Below, one piece after another: positions 44,523 through 51,510 of a stretch of 64,000 nucleotides of DNA. The DNA is from Nocardioides ginsengisegetis (lineage in GTDB: Bacteria; Actinomycetota; Actinomycetes; Propionibacteriales; Nocardioidaceae): contig NZ_JACGXA010000001.1 of NCBI RefSeq assembly GCF_014138045.1, positions 3,023,001-3,087,000 of the forward strand, given 5' to 3'. The notes below the pieces were generated by a model that saw nothing but the letters and a program-made list of their open reading frames with translations, was not told the DNA's origin and made no database searches. The position numbers were made by a program, and so were the translations under genes. Within the stretch, counting starts at the first letter, position 1. Each line of letters starts with the position of its first letter.

Positions 44523-45968
44523 GTGACGGCAACCGTCCCGCTCGGTCCCGAAGCAGCCACGTCGCGCCACGCCCTCCGCCGGTTGGTCCGTCCCCTCTCG
44601 ATCCGCGGCACCCGACAGCTCCCGGCTGCCGGGGCCGCGTCCACCCGTCCGCTGCGGACGCGGTGGGCGCTCGTCCCCGGGGACGCGCTGGCGGCGCTCG
44701 TCGTGTCGGCGGTGACGCTGTCCACCGGCCCCACCCTCCTCACCGCCACGACGGACGCCTGGCTGCTGCTCGCCGCCGTCACGGTCACCTGGCTGGCCCT
44801 TCTCGGCGCCACGGGCGCCTTCGAGGCCCGGCGCACGACGTCGGCCACCGGGGACCTGCGACGCATCGCCCGCGCCGGCGTGGGCCTGGCCGCGGCCACG
44901 CCCGTGATCGTGACCACGAGCGGACAGCCGCTCGAGCCGTGGCGCGTGCTCGTCGCCGCGGCGTCGGTCTCGGCTCTCGCCGTCGGCCTGCGCCGGGCCG
45001 GCACGGCCCTGCGTCCGCCCGATCCCGTGCGCGTCGTGGTGTCCGGGCCGCGGCCCGCCGTGGACCTGTTGCTCCGCGAGCTCGCGACCGACCGTCGGCC
45101 GGCGTTCGAGGTGGTCGGGATCCACGAGCCCGCCACCGGTCGGGAACTGCCGACGACCGCACAGCGCCTGGGCGCCGAGGCCGTGATCGTGCTGCCGACC
45201 GAGCGCGACGACCCCGCCGCACTGCGTCGCCTGGGCTGGCAGCTCGAACGGGCCGGCACCCAGGTGCTCATCGCGACCGGTCTCCTCGACGTCGCCTCCC
45301 ACCGGACCCGCCTGGAGTACGCCGGCGCGCTCCCCCTCCTCCGGGTGCGACACCCCGACGCGACCGGGGTCCGGCGCCGGGCCAAGGCCGTGGCGGATCG
45401 CGTCGCCGCCGCTGTCGCACTGGTCGTCCTCGCGCCGCTGCTCCTCGCCATCAGCGTGGCCGTGCGGGTCGAGTCGAAGGGCCCGGCGTTCTTCCGGCAG
45501 ACGCGCGTCGGCCGCGACGGCGTGCCGTTCACGATGCTCAAGTTCCGCACGATGGGCCTCGACGCCGAGTGCCGCCGCGAGGAGCTGACCGCACGCGAGG
45601 CGGTCGAGGGTGTGCTGTTCAAGATGCGCTGCGACCCTCGGGTGACACGCGTCGGCGCCGTCCTGCGGCGCTACTCCCTGGACGAGCTCCCCCAGCTCGT
45701 CAACGTGCTGCGCGGCCAGATGTCCCTCGTCGGACCCCGCCCGCCCCTGCCCAGCGAGGTGGAGAGGTACGCGCCCGACGTACACCGCCGCCTGGCCGTG
45801 AAGCCGGGGCTCACCGGCCTCTGGCAGGTCTCCGGGCGCTCGGACCTCTCCTGGGAGGAGTCGGTCCGTCTCGACCTGCGCTACGTCGACAACTGGTCGC
45901 TGGGCTCGGACCTGCGCATCGTCTGGCGCACGGTCGGCGCGGTGCTGGGCCACCGCGGCGCCTACTGA
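44523..45968 (+). CDS. Exopolysaccharide polyprenyl glycosylphosphotransferase (initiating enzyme)
   Basis: This 481-residue enzyme starts the repeat unit by moving a sugar-1-phosphate onto undecaprenyl phosphate. Several membrane segments fill the first 150 residues, then a Rossmann-like region (RVVVSGPRPAVDLLLREL). The Bac_transf catalytic domain covers about 290-481, after a membrane hairpin (VAAAVALVVLAPLLLAISV). It carries KGPAFFRQTRVGRDG, MLKFRTM, LRRYSLDELPQLVNVL, SLVGPRPP and KPGLTGLWQVSGRSDL. GTG 44523 was chosen over a longer frame beginning near 44433 because the latter adds only low-complexity sequence. The first sugar, glucose or galactose type, is not resolved. Confidence 0.93.
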   Translation: MTATVPLGPEAATSRHALRRLVRPLSIRGTRQLPAAGAASTRPLRTRWALVPGDALAALVVSAVTLSTGPTLLTATTDAWLLLAAVTVTWLALLGATGAFEARRTTSATGDLRRIARAGVGLAAATPVIVTTSGQPLEPWRVLVAAASVSALAVGLRRAGTALRPPDPVRVVVSGPRPAVDLLLRELATDRRPAFEVVGIHEPATGRELPTTAQRLGAEAVIVLPTERDDPAALRRLGWQLERAGTQVLIATGLLDVASHRTRLEYAGALPLLRVRHPDATGVRRRAKAVADRVAAAVALVVLAPLLLAISVAVRVESKGPAFFRQTRVGRDGVPFTMLKFRTMGLDAECRREELTAREAVEGVLFKMRCDPRVTRVGAVLRRYSLDELPQLVNVLRGQMSLVGPRPPLPSEVERYAPDVHRRLAVKPGLTGLWQVSGRSDLSWEESVRLDLRYVDNWSLGSDLRIVWRTVGAVLGHRGAY

Positions 45969-46056
45969 CGGCCTCCCCCGCCGCTCCCCCTCTCCGTGTC
46001 CTGTTATCGGCCCGCCCCGAGCCCGGCGTCCGCGCCTGCTGCATCGGACGGCGGAC

Positions 46057-46070
46057 CCCCGAATATTGGT
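46057..46070 (+). promoter_or_regulatory. CCCCGAATATTGGT, one-base-insertion form of the recurring motif
   Basis: This copy differs from CCCCGATATTGGT only by one extra A in the spacer. It lies about 350 bases before the SARP gene and 90 bases after the initiating transferase stop. GATG follows, as GAGG does at 22159-22173. Confidence 0.4.
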
Positions 46071-46342
46071 GATGATCGACCCCGAGGCCTGCCGGGATGG
46101 TGGGGAGGTCGGGAGGGGGCCCGGCACGCGAACGGCTCACCAGCCGCACACCTGGGGAGGAACGGTCCGTCCGCGGATCAAGCCTCGGGGAGTCCCGCCT
46201 CGGTAGCCCGGCACTGCCTGTGCATGTCCCCCCATGGCGACGGGCAGCACACCGGAGGCGGCTGGTGAGTCCTCGATCCCCGGCCGGCAAGGTTAAAAGT
46301 GCGCCAGACAGGCCCCCGTAACTCACCCGTTCCACTGCGGAG

Positions 46343-46370
46343 TTGCAAAACGTTGTTCTACGGTGATATT
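46343..46370 (+). promoter_or_regulatory. Possible promoter of the SARP regulator gene
   Basis: TTGCAA at 46343-46348 and GATATT at 46365-46370 are separated by 16 bases and lie in the most AT-rich part of the gap. Transcription would start about 40 bases before the ATG at 46420, where GGGGAGGGG gives a strong ribosome site. Confidence 0.35.
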
Positions 46371-46419
46371 GCGGTCAGACAGGTGCTGCACAACGTGAGG
46401 CTGGGGAGGGGCCTGACTC

Positions 46420-47178
46420 ATGAACGAGCAACCACTGATCCGCATCTGTGTCCTCGGTGAGCTTCAGGTGTGGCGCCAGGACGGTTCTGCCGTCGCCATC
46501 GACGAGTGGCGGACGGGCAAGACCCGTGACCTGCTCCGACTTCTCGCGCTCAGCGCCGGTCACCCGGTGCTGCCGTCGCGGCTGGTCGAGAAGCTGTGGC
46601 CGGACGTCGCCGAGGAGCGACGGCGCAACAGCCTGCGCACCGCCGCCAGCCAGATCCGCCGCACCATGGGCACCAACTGCGTCGTGCGCCAGGCCGACGG
46701 TCTGGTGCTGCGCGACGCCTGGGTGGACGCGGTGCAGTTCCTCGAGGACGCCCGCAAGGTCCATGTCTTCGCCCGCGAGGCCCAGCACGAGCAGGTCCTG
46801 GCCCTGACCCGGTCGGCCGAGCAGATCTACCGCGACGACTTCCGCGCCTACGACCAGGACAGCGCCTGGGCCCGCGCCGAGCGCGAGCACCTGCAGCGCA
46901 CCCGCCACGAGATGCTCTGCGACGCCGCCGCGGCCGCGCTCGAGCTGGGGCACTTCCGGGAGGCCCTGGACCTCGCGGCCGACGCGGTCCGGCTCGACCG
47001 GGGCTCGGAGACGGCCCACCGTTCACTGATGCGGGCGCACGCCGAGCTCGGCGAGATCGGCAGTGCGCTGCGCGTCTTCGAGTCCTACCGGGCCCACCTC
47101 GCCGAGGAGCTGGGGGCCGACCCGTCCCCGCAGACCCGCGAGCTGCACCTCCACCTGCTGCGCGGCCTGGGGGCCTGA
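46420..47178 (+). CDS. Small SARP-type (AfsR/SARP family) transcription regulator
   Basis: The 252-residue protein has a winged-helix OmpR-like DNA-binding domain (about 8-95; LRLLALSAGHPVLPSRLVEKLWPD and RRNSLRTAASQIRRTMG) and a bacterial transcriptional activation domain of TPR type (about 100-248; HLQRTRHEMLCDAAAAAL, RGSETAHRSLMRAHAELGE). No ATPase domain follows, so it matches small SARPs such as ActII-ORF4. These usually activate nearby biosynthetic clusters through direct repeats. It is the last plus-strand gene of the polysaccharide locus and a candidate pathway regulator; the target sites are not proven. Confidence 0.9.
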   Translation: MNEQPLIRICVLGELQVWRQDGSAVAIDEWRTGKTRDLLRLLALSAGHPVLPSRLVEKLWPDVAEERRRNSLRTAASQIRRTMGTNCVVRQADGLVLRDAWVDAVQFLEDARKVHVFAREAQHEQVLALTRSAEQIYRDDFRAYDQDSAWARAEREHLQRTRHEMLCDAAAAALELGHFREALDLAADAVRLDRGSETAHRSLMRAHAELGEIGSALRVFESYRAHLAEELGADPSPQTRELHLHLLRGLGA

Positions 47179-47200
47179 GCGGGGCTCGGCTCAGCCCGCT
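47178..47200. terminator. Candidate bidirectional terminator between SARP and lytic transglycosylase genes
   Basis: AGCGGG-G-CT pairs with AG-CCCGCT to give eight pairs with one bulged G and loop CGGCTC, within the 12-bp gap of two convergent genes. No T-tract follows. Confidence 0.45.
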
Positions 47201-47937
47201 GAACGTCGGGCGTACGTCGTCGCCGCGGCGTACACCGCGTCGACGTACTCCTGGGCGTGGTTGTAGCTGAAGATCGCGGCCGCCCAGCCGGTGCCCGTCG
47301 TCAGGTCGGTGCCGCCGGCGCAGAGGTAGCGCGCCGTGGCGGCGGCCGCGTCGTCGAGGTCGTTGGGGTCCACCCTCCCGTCGCCGTCCCCGTCGGTGGC
47401 CCACGTCCGCCAGGTCGAGGGGATGAACTGCATCGGCCCGACGGCGTGCTCCCACACGGGGTCGCCGTGCCACTGCCGGGAGTCGGCCGAGGACCGGATT
47501 GCGGCGAACTTCCCGCTCCCGTCGAGCGCCGGCCCCAGGATCCGGGTCGAGGAGTGCCCGTCGTCGCCGAGGGCGCGGCCGCCGATGGTGCCGTGCCGGG
47601 ACTCGACCCAGCCGATGCCGGCCAGGGTCGTCCAACCGACGTCACAGCCGCCCACCCCGTCGAGCTGGGCGCGGGCGTAGGCCCGCAGCGCGGGGACGGG
47701 GATCCCCGTCCGGGACGCCGTCGCCGAGAGCCAGGCCGGGTCCACCTGCGTGGCGCCCAGCGGCTGGCCGGCGGCCGCCGTCGGCTCGGCCTCGGCGGGC
47801 ACCGGGGCGGAGACGTACTGCGGGGAGGAGAGGTCCAGGGGCGGTCGGGCCATGACCGTGTGGGCGGCGAGGTAGCCGAGCCCGGAGACGATCACGAGCG
47901 TCACGGCCAGGGCCGCGATGAGGCGTGCAGGGCTCAC
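47191..47937 (-). CDS. Lytic transglycosylase with EF-hand-like loop
   Basis: This 248-residue exported protein has an N-terminal signal anchor (about 6-30) and an MltB/SLT-like catalytic domain. The likely catalytic glutamate is in LAGIGWVESRHG, and VGPMQFIPSTW is the second family block. DGDGDGRVDPNDLDD is a calcium-binding EF-hand-like loop, as known in Slt35/MltB. SYNHAQEYVDAV closes the domain. It cleaves peptidoglycan glycan strands to anhydro products. GTG 47937 overlaps the pstB stop, so it is translationally coupled to a phosphate transporter ATPase, which is unusual. Confidence 0.87.
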   Translation of the reverse strand: MSPARLIAALAVTLVIVSGLGYLAAHTVMARPPLDLSSPQYVSAPVPAEAEPTAAAGQPLGATQVDPAWLSATASRTGIPVPALRAYARAQLDGVGGCDVGWTTLAGIGWVESRHGTIGGRALGDDGHSSTRILGPALDGSGKFAAIRSSADSRQWHGDPVWEHAVGPMQFIPSTWRTWATDGDGDGRVDPNDLDDAAAATARYLCAGGTDLTTGTGWAAAIFSYNHAQEYVDAVYAAATTYARRSAG

Positions 47938-48764
47938 CCGAAACGACCGTTGACGTAGTCGGACGTGCGCTGGTCGCGCGGGTGCTGGAACATCGCGGCG
48001 GTGTCGCCGTGCTCGACGATGACGCCCGGGGTCCCCTGCGAGGCCAGGAAGAAGGCGCACTGGGTCGACACGCGTGCCGCCTGCTGCATGTTGTGGGTCA
48101 CGATCACGATGGTCACCTCCCTGGCCAGGTCAATCATCGTCTCCTCGATGACGCGGGTCGACGTCGGGTCCAGCGCCGAGCAGGGCTCGTCCATGAGGAG
48201 CACGCGGGGCTTGATCGCCAGGGAGCGCGCGATGCACAGGCGCTGCTGCTGGCCGCCCGACAGGCCGCCGCCGGGGGCGTCGAGCCGGTCCTTCACCTCG
48301 TTCCACAGGCCGCCCTTCGTCAGGCAGGACTCGACGAGCTCGTCCTTGACGCCCTGGGAGGCGCGGGTCCCGGTGAGCCTGAGCCCGGCCAGGACGTTCT
48401 CGCGGATGGACATCGCGGGGAACGGGTTGGGCTTCTGGAAGACCATGCCGATCGCGCGCCGGGCGTCGATCAGCCGCTTGGCGGGGTCGTAGATGTCCTG
48501 GCCGTCGAGCAGCACCTCGCCCGCCAGCGCGGCCGACGGCACGAGCTCGTGCATCCGGTTGAGGATGCGCAGGAACGTCGACTTGCCACAGCCGGACGGG
48601 CCGATGAGCGCGGTGATGCCGCCGGCCGGCATGGTCAGGGAGACCCGGTCGAGCACCTTGTGCTGGCCGAACCAGGCGGTGATGTCGCGGGCCTCGATCG
48701 TGGCCAGGGCCGTGGGCTCCGGGACGGCCGGGAGGACCGTGGTCTCGTCGGTCACTGCACTCAT
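47934..48764 (-). CDS. pstB: Phosphate ABC transporter ATP-binding protein
   Basis: PstB is the cytoplasmic ATPase of the high-affinity phosphate importer. The 276 residues carry Walker A GPSGCGKST, Q-loop VFQKPNPFP, signature LSGGQQQRLCIARSL, Walker B LLMDEPCSALDP and the switch histidine in VTHNMQQAARV. The N-terminal 25 residues are a low-complexity extension. ATG 48764 is chosen because AAGGAACG lies just upstream. The gene is separated from pstC and pstA by four genes, an atypical order, and a strong hairpin lies in the 69-bp gap before it. Confidence 0.96.
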   Translation of the reverse strand: MSAVTDETTVLPAVPEPTALATIEARDITAWFGQHKVLDRVSLTMPAGGITALIGPSGCGKSTFLRILNRMHELVPSAALAGEVLLDGQDIYDPAKRLIDARRAIGMVFQKPNPFPAMSIRENVLAGLRLTGTRASQGVKDELVESCLTKGGLWNEVKDRLDAPGGGLSGGQQQRLCIARSLAIKPRVLLMDEPCSALDPTSTRVIEETMIDLAREVTIVIVTHNMQQAARVSTQCAFFLASQGTPGVIVEHGDTAAMFQHPRDQRTSDYVNGRFG

Positions 48765-48797
48765 CGTCGTTCCTTGCATCGTTGCTGGACGTGGAGA

Positions 48798-48827
48798 GCC
48801 GGCCCACCCGTTCCCGGGCGGGCCGGC
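48798..48827 (-). terminator. 13-bp GNRA-capped hairpin between the second PstS-like gene and pstB
   Basis: On the transcribed strand GCCGGCCCGCCCG pairs with CGGGTGGGCCGGC over all 13 positions, one of them a G-U wobble, with the tetraloop GGAA (GNRA class). There is no U-tract. It sits between stop 48834 and start 48764, so it can partly terminate transcription or protect the 3' end of the upstream binding-protein message. Confidence 0.7.
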
Positions 48828-48833
48828 ACCGGA

Positions 48834-50372
48834 TCACTTCTGGGTGATGGTGAACTTCTTGGTGGAGCCGGCCACCGTGCTGCTGCCGGCGTACACGGCC
48901 CTGAGGGTGTTCTTGCCCTTCGCCAGCGCCGGGAGCTTGACGGTGAGCTTGCTACCGACCAGCGAGCCCGACACGAGCTTCTTGGTGCCCTTGAAGATGG
49001 TCACCTTGCCGGTGGGGGCCACCGCCGAGGCGACGGTGATCGTGCCCTGGGCGCGCTTGCCGGCCTGGACGCTGGCCGGGAAGGACTCGGACAGGGACGA
49101 GGCGGCCTTGACCAGCACGTCGGCGGCACCGGTCGACGGGTCGAACTGCGAGCCCGAGGCCGGGACGAACTCCGCCCTGTAGCTGTGCGAGCCCGGGGTG
49201 GCGCCGGTCAGGTCGTACGTCGCCTGGCCCGAGACCAGCGGGACGCCGGACTGCAGGACGACGTCGCCCTCCCTGAAGGTCACGGTGCCGTCGGGGGCCG
49301 AGGAGCCCGAGACCGCAGCGACCAGGGTGGCGGCGCCGCCCTTGGTGCTGGTGCCGGACAGCGCGGTGGTCGTGGTGACCTGCTGGTTCAGGGTGAAGTT
49401 GCTGGTCGCGGACTGGGTCGGAGCGCCGCAGACGCCGCCGTGGGCCGAGGTGGCGAGCTGCTGGAAGCCGGCGGCCTCGATCGCGGAGCGGGCCGCGGTG
49501 GAGCAGACGTAGCCGTTCTCACCGAAGACCGACTGGATGTCGGCGCGGGCCAGGTCGGCCTGGCGGACGACGTTGTACAGCGCGCGGTCGGCCTTCCAGC
49601 CGTCCTCGAGGCGCAGGGTGGTGCCGAGCAGGCCGGCACGGCCCTTCGAGAACGGGGCGATCGCGTTGGGGTCGTTCTTGATCAGCGTGTCGTCGTGCTC
49701 CTGGACCTCGGCGACCGAGCTGGCCAGCGTGACGTCGACGCCGCCGTTCATGGCCTTGAGCTGGGCCACGAAGAAGGAGCGGGTGCCGGAGCCGGCCTGC
49801 GGGATCTTCGGCGCGATGACGCCCGACTTCGAGGAGTCGATCTGCGACCAGTTGGTGATGTCGCCCTTGTAGATGCTGACGATCTGGGCCGGGGTCAGCG
49901 AGGTCGGCGCGTTGGACGGCACCGAGTTGGAGACCGCCATCACCAGGGTGTCGAGGGCGAAGGGGAAGGCCTGGAGACCGGCCTGCGCCTCGGTGGCGCT
50001 GACCGCCGAGGAGGAGCGGGCGAAGTCGACGTCGGCGTTGTTGCCCGAGCCGTAGAGCAGGGCCTTGCCGGCACCCGAGCCGTTGGGGCGGTTGATCGCG
50101 CCGCCCGGGAGGGTGATGGTGCCGCCGCTGGTGGCGGCGAAGGACGCCACCTTGAACGCCGGGGCGGGCGTCTGGGCGTTCCACCCGTCCGCGAGCAGCG
50201 TGAGCGCGTGCTGGCTGGTGTCAGATCCGACGCCGATGAGGTCGGCGGCGACGGGGGTGAACATGGGGTCGTCGGCGTCGGTCGCCGCGAGGGCCGGGAC
50301 GGCCGTCAGGGCGACGACGGAACCGGTCAGGGCCGCGGCGACGAGGCACGCGAGGGACTTGCGTACGAACAT
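48834..50372 (-). CDS. PstS-like exported binding protein with two Ig-like repeats
   Basis: The 512-residue protein has a Sec signal peptide (ending VPALAATDA), then a periplasmic-binding-protein fold of PstS type. Seen are GVGSDTSQHALTLLADGWN, DVDFARSSSAVS, FALDTLVMAVS, IVSIYKGDITNW and AGSGTRSFF, the last equivalent to the phosphate-binding S-G-T-R loop. Residues 335-420 and 425-512 are two Ig-like (Big_3_5-type) domains ending KKFTITQK. No membrane anchor is visible, so the Ig repeats may attach it to the wall or a partner. It has its own 145-bp leader after the sortase-like gene. The ligand is probably phosphate, inferred from context. Confidence 0.83.
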   Translation of the reverse strand: MFVRKSLACLVAAALTGSVVALTAVPALAATDADDPMFTPVAADLIGVGSDTSQHALTLLADGWNAQTPAPAFKVASFAATSGGTITLPGGAINRPNGSGAGKALLYGSGNNADVDFARSSSAVSATEAQAGLQAFPFALDTLVMAVSNSVPSNAPTSLTPAQIVSIYKGDITNWSQIDSSKSGVIAPKIPQAGSGTRSFFVAQLKAMNGGVDVTLASSVAEVQEHDDTLIKNDPNAIAPFSKGRAGLLGTTLRLEDGWKADRALYNVVRQADLARADIQSVFGENGYVCSTAARSAIEAAGFQQLATSAHGGVCGAPTQSATSNFTLNQQVTTTTALSGTSTKGGAATLVAAVSGSSAPDGTVTFREGDVVLQSGVPLVSGQATYDLTGATPGSHSYRAEFVPASGSQFDPSTGAADVLVKAASSLSESFPASVQAGKRAQGTITVASAVAPTGKVTIFKGTKKLVSGSLVGSKLTVKLPALAKGKNTLRAVYAGSSTVAGSTKKFTITQK

Positions 50373-50480
50373 TGCGGAGTTTCCTTCGGAGTGGGTGCTG
50401 CTCGGAACTGCGTGATGGTGGTGGTGCCGGTGCTTCATTCCCGAGAGGTGGTGCAGGGTCGAGTCTTGGAACATCGGTGG

Positions 50481-50497
50481 GGTTCCGCGGCGGAACC
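50481..50497 (-). terminator. Perfect 8-bp inverted repeat after the sortase-like gene
   Basis: GGTTCCGC and GCGGAACC flank a single base, 21 bases after the sortase-like stop. The practical loop would be three to five bases. It could end the pstC-to-sortase message or be an operator for the downstream binding-protein gene. Confidence 0.4.
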
Positions 50498-50517
50498 GTC
50501 GGCCGTTCGGCAAGCGT

Positions 50518-51510
50518 TCAGATCACGTTGGGCAAGAGGCGCATCACCGCGTCGGTGGTGGCCCAGGACAGGGCGATCGCGAGCGGTGCCGCGACCACCC
50601 AGACGAGCGGGCCCGACCACTTCTGGCGCGCGGCGACGACGCCGAGGGTCAGCGCCACCAGCAGGGCCAGGAACAGCGCCAGCAGGGGCATCGCGCCCGT
50701 GTCGGTCGCCATCGGCCTCTCCGGCTCCGGGACGGCCAGCGGGCGGCCGGGCGGCGCCGGGAAGGACTTCTTGGCGTCGGCGTCGACGTAGATCACCGCG
50801 TTGGGGGCGATCGCGGAGTAGCGGCCGGTGCCCTCGGCGGTGACCAGGGTGAGCCGGGCCTTGCCCGCGGCCAGCGGTTGCGGGAGCGGGTCCCCGGTCC
50901 GGCGCACGGACAGCACGTGGAAGGTGATCCTGCCCTGCGCGTCGACGACGCTGATCGGGTCGCCGGGCTGGAGCTCGGAGAGCCTCCCGAACGGACCACC
51001 GTAGGTCGCCGCGCGGCCGTAGACGACCGAGATGCCCTCCTGGCCCGGCAGCGGCGTGTCCCGGCGGTGGCCGGGGCCGTCGAGGGTGTCACCGGAGGCG
51101 GTGCCCTCCGTGACGACCTCCTGCAGGCCCAGGCTCGGGATCGTCAGCAGCGCGACCGGGTCGCCGACCGGGACGATGGGACCGATCGGGGCGGTGGCGC
51201 TGGCGAGCTCGGTGCGGAACTCGCCGTACAGCAGGCTCTGCGCGCGCTCGTGGCTCAGGTTGCCGAGGAACAGCAGCTGCGCGACGGTCCACAGGCAGAC
51301 GAGGGCGACCATCGTGAACGCCGTCGACGCGACCGAGACGGCCGACTCGGTGGGCGTCGGCGGCCGGGTCGGCGCCGGCTGACCCGGACGCCCCAACCGC
51401 CAGCCGGACGCGCGGAGGCCGGAGAGCACCCCCGAGAGGGACGGCACGCGTGCCGGCATCCGGCGAGCGGGCCGGCTGCGCTGGGCGGTGCCGGTCATCG
51501 TCGTGGTCAT
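50518..51510 (-). CDS. Sortase-fold membrane protein lacking the catalytic triad (pseudo-sortase)
   Basis: The 330-residue protein has the layout of class E sortases: a membrane segment near 58-82, a beta-barrel domain at about 100-265 and two C-terminal membrane segments. The lead-in GPGHRRDTPLPGQEG and ATYGGPFGRL match the sortase fold. The catalytic residues do not: the histidine of GHRTT-GAPF is replaced (YGRAATYGGPF), the cysteine of TLxTC is alanine (LTLVTAEG), and the conserved arginine after it is absent (YSAIAPNAVIYV). It is therefore not expected to be a transpeptidase. It overlaps the 860-residue protein gene by ATGA and probably forms part of that surface complex. Confidence 0.8.
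   Translation of the reverse strand: MTTTMTGTAQRSRPARRMPARVPSLSGVLSGLRASGWRLGRPGQPAPTRPPTPTESAVSVASTAFTMVALVCLWTVAQLLFLGNLSHERAQSLLYGEFRTELASATAPIGPIVPVGDPVALLTIPSLGLQEVVTEGTASGDTLDGPGHRRDTPLPGQEGISVVYGRAATYGGPFGRLSELQPGDPISVVDAQGRITFHVLSVRRTGDPLPQPLAAGKARLTLVTAEGTGRYSAIAPNAVIYVDADAKKSFPAPPGRPLAVPEPERPMATDTGAMPLLALFLALLVALTLGVVAARQKWSGPLVWVVAAPLAIALSWATTDAVMRLLPNVI

Larger units (their letters stand above)
45969..46419. other. 451-bp intergenic region before the SARP regulator gene
   Basis: No convincing gene lies here; the open frames across it have no conserved sequence. It holds one copy of the recurring motif (46057-46070) and a possible promoter near 46343-46370. The AT-richer stretch GGTTAAAAGT at about 46291 and the segment from 46340 to 46375 stand out from the GC-rich surroundings. 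A long leader RNA is possible, but I could not match it to a known riboswitch. Confidence 0.6.

Noticed and set aside
45969..46419. Riboswitch or small gene before the SARP regulator
   Set aside because: I could not match the leader to a known riboswitch core, and the short frames have no conserved sequence or ribosome site. It is recorded only as an intergenic region.
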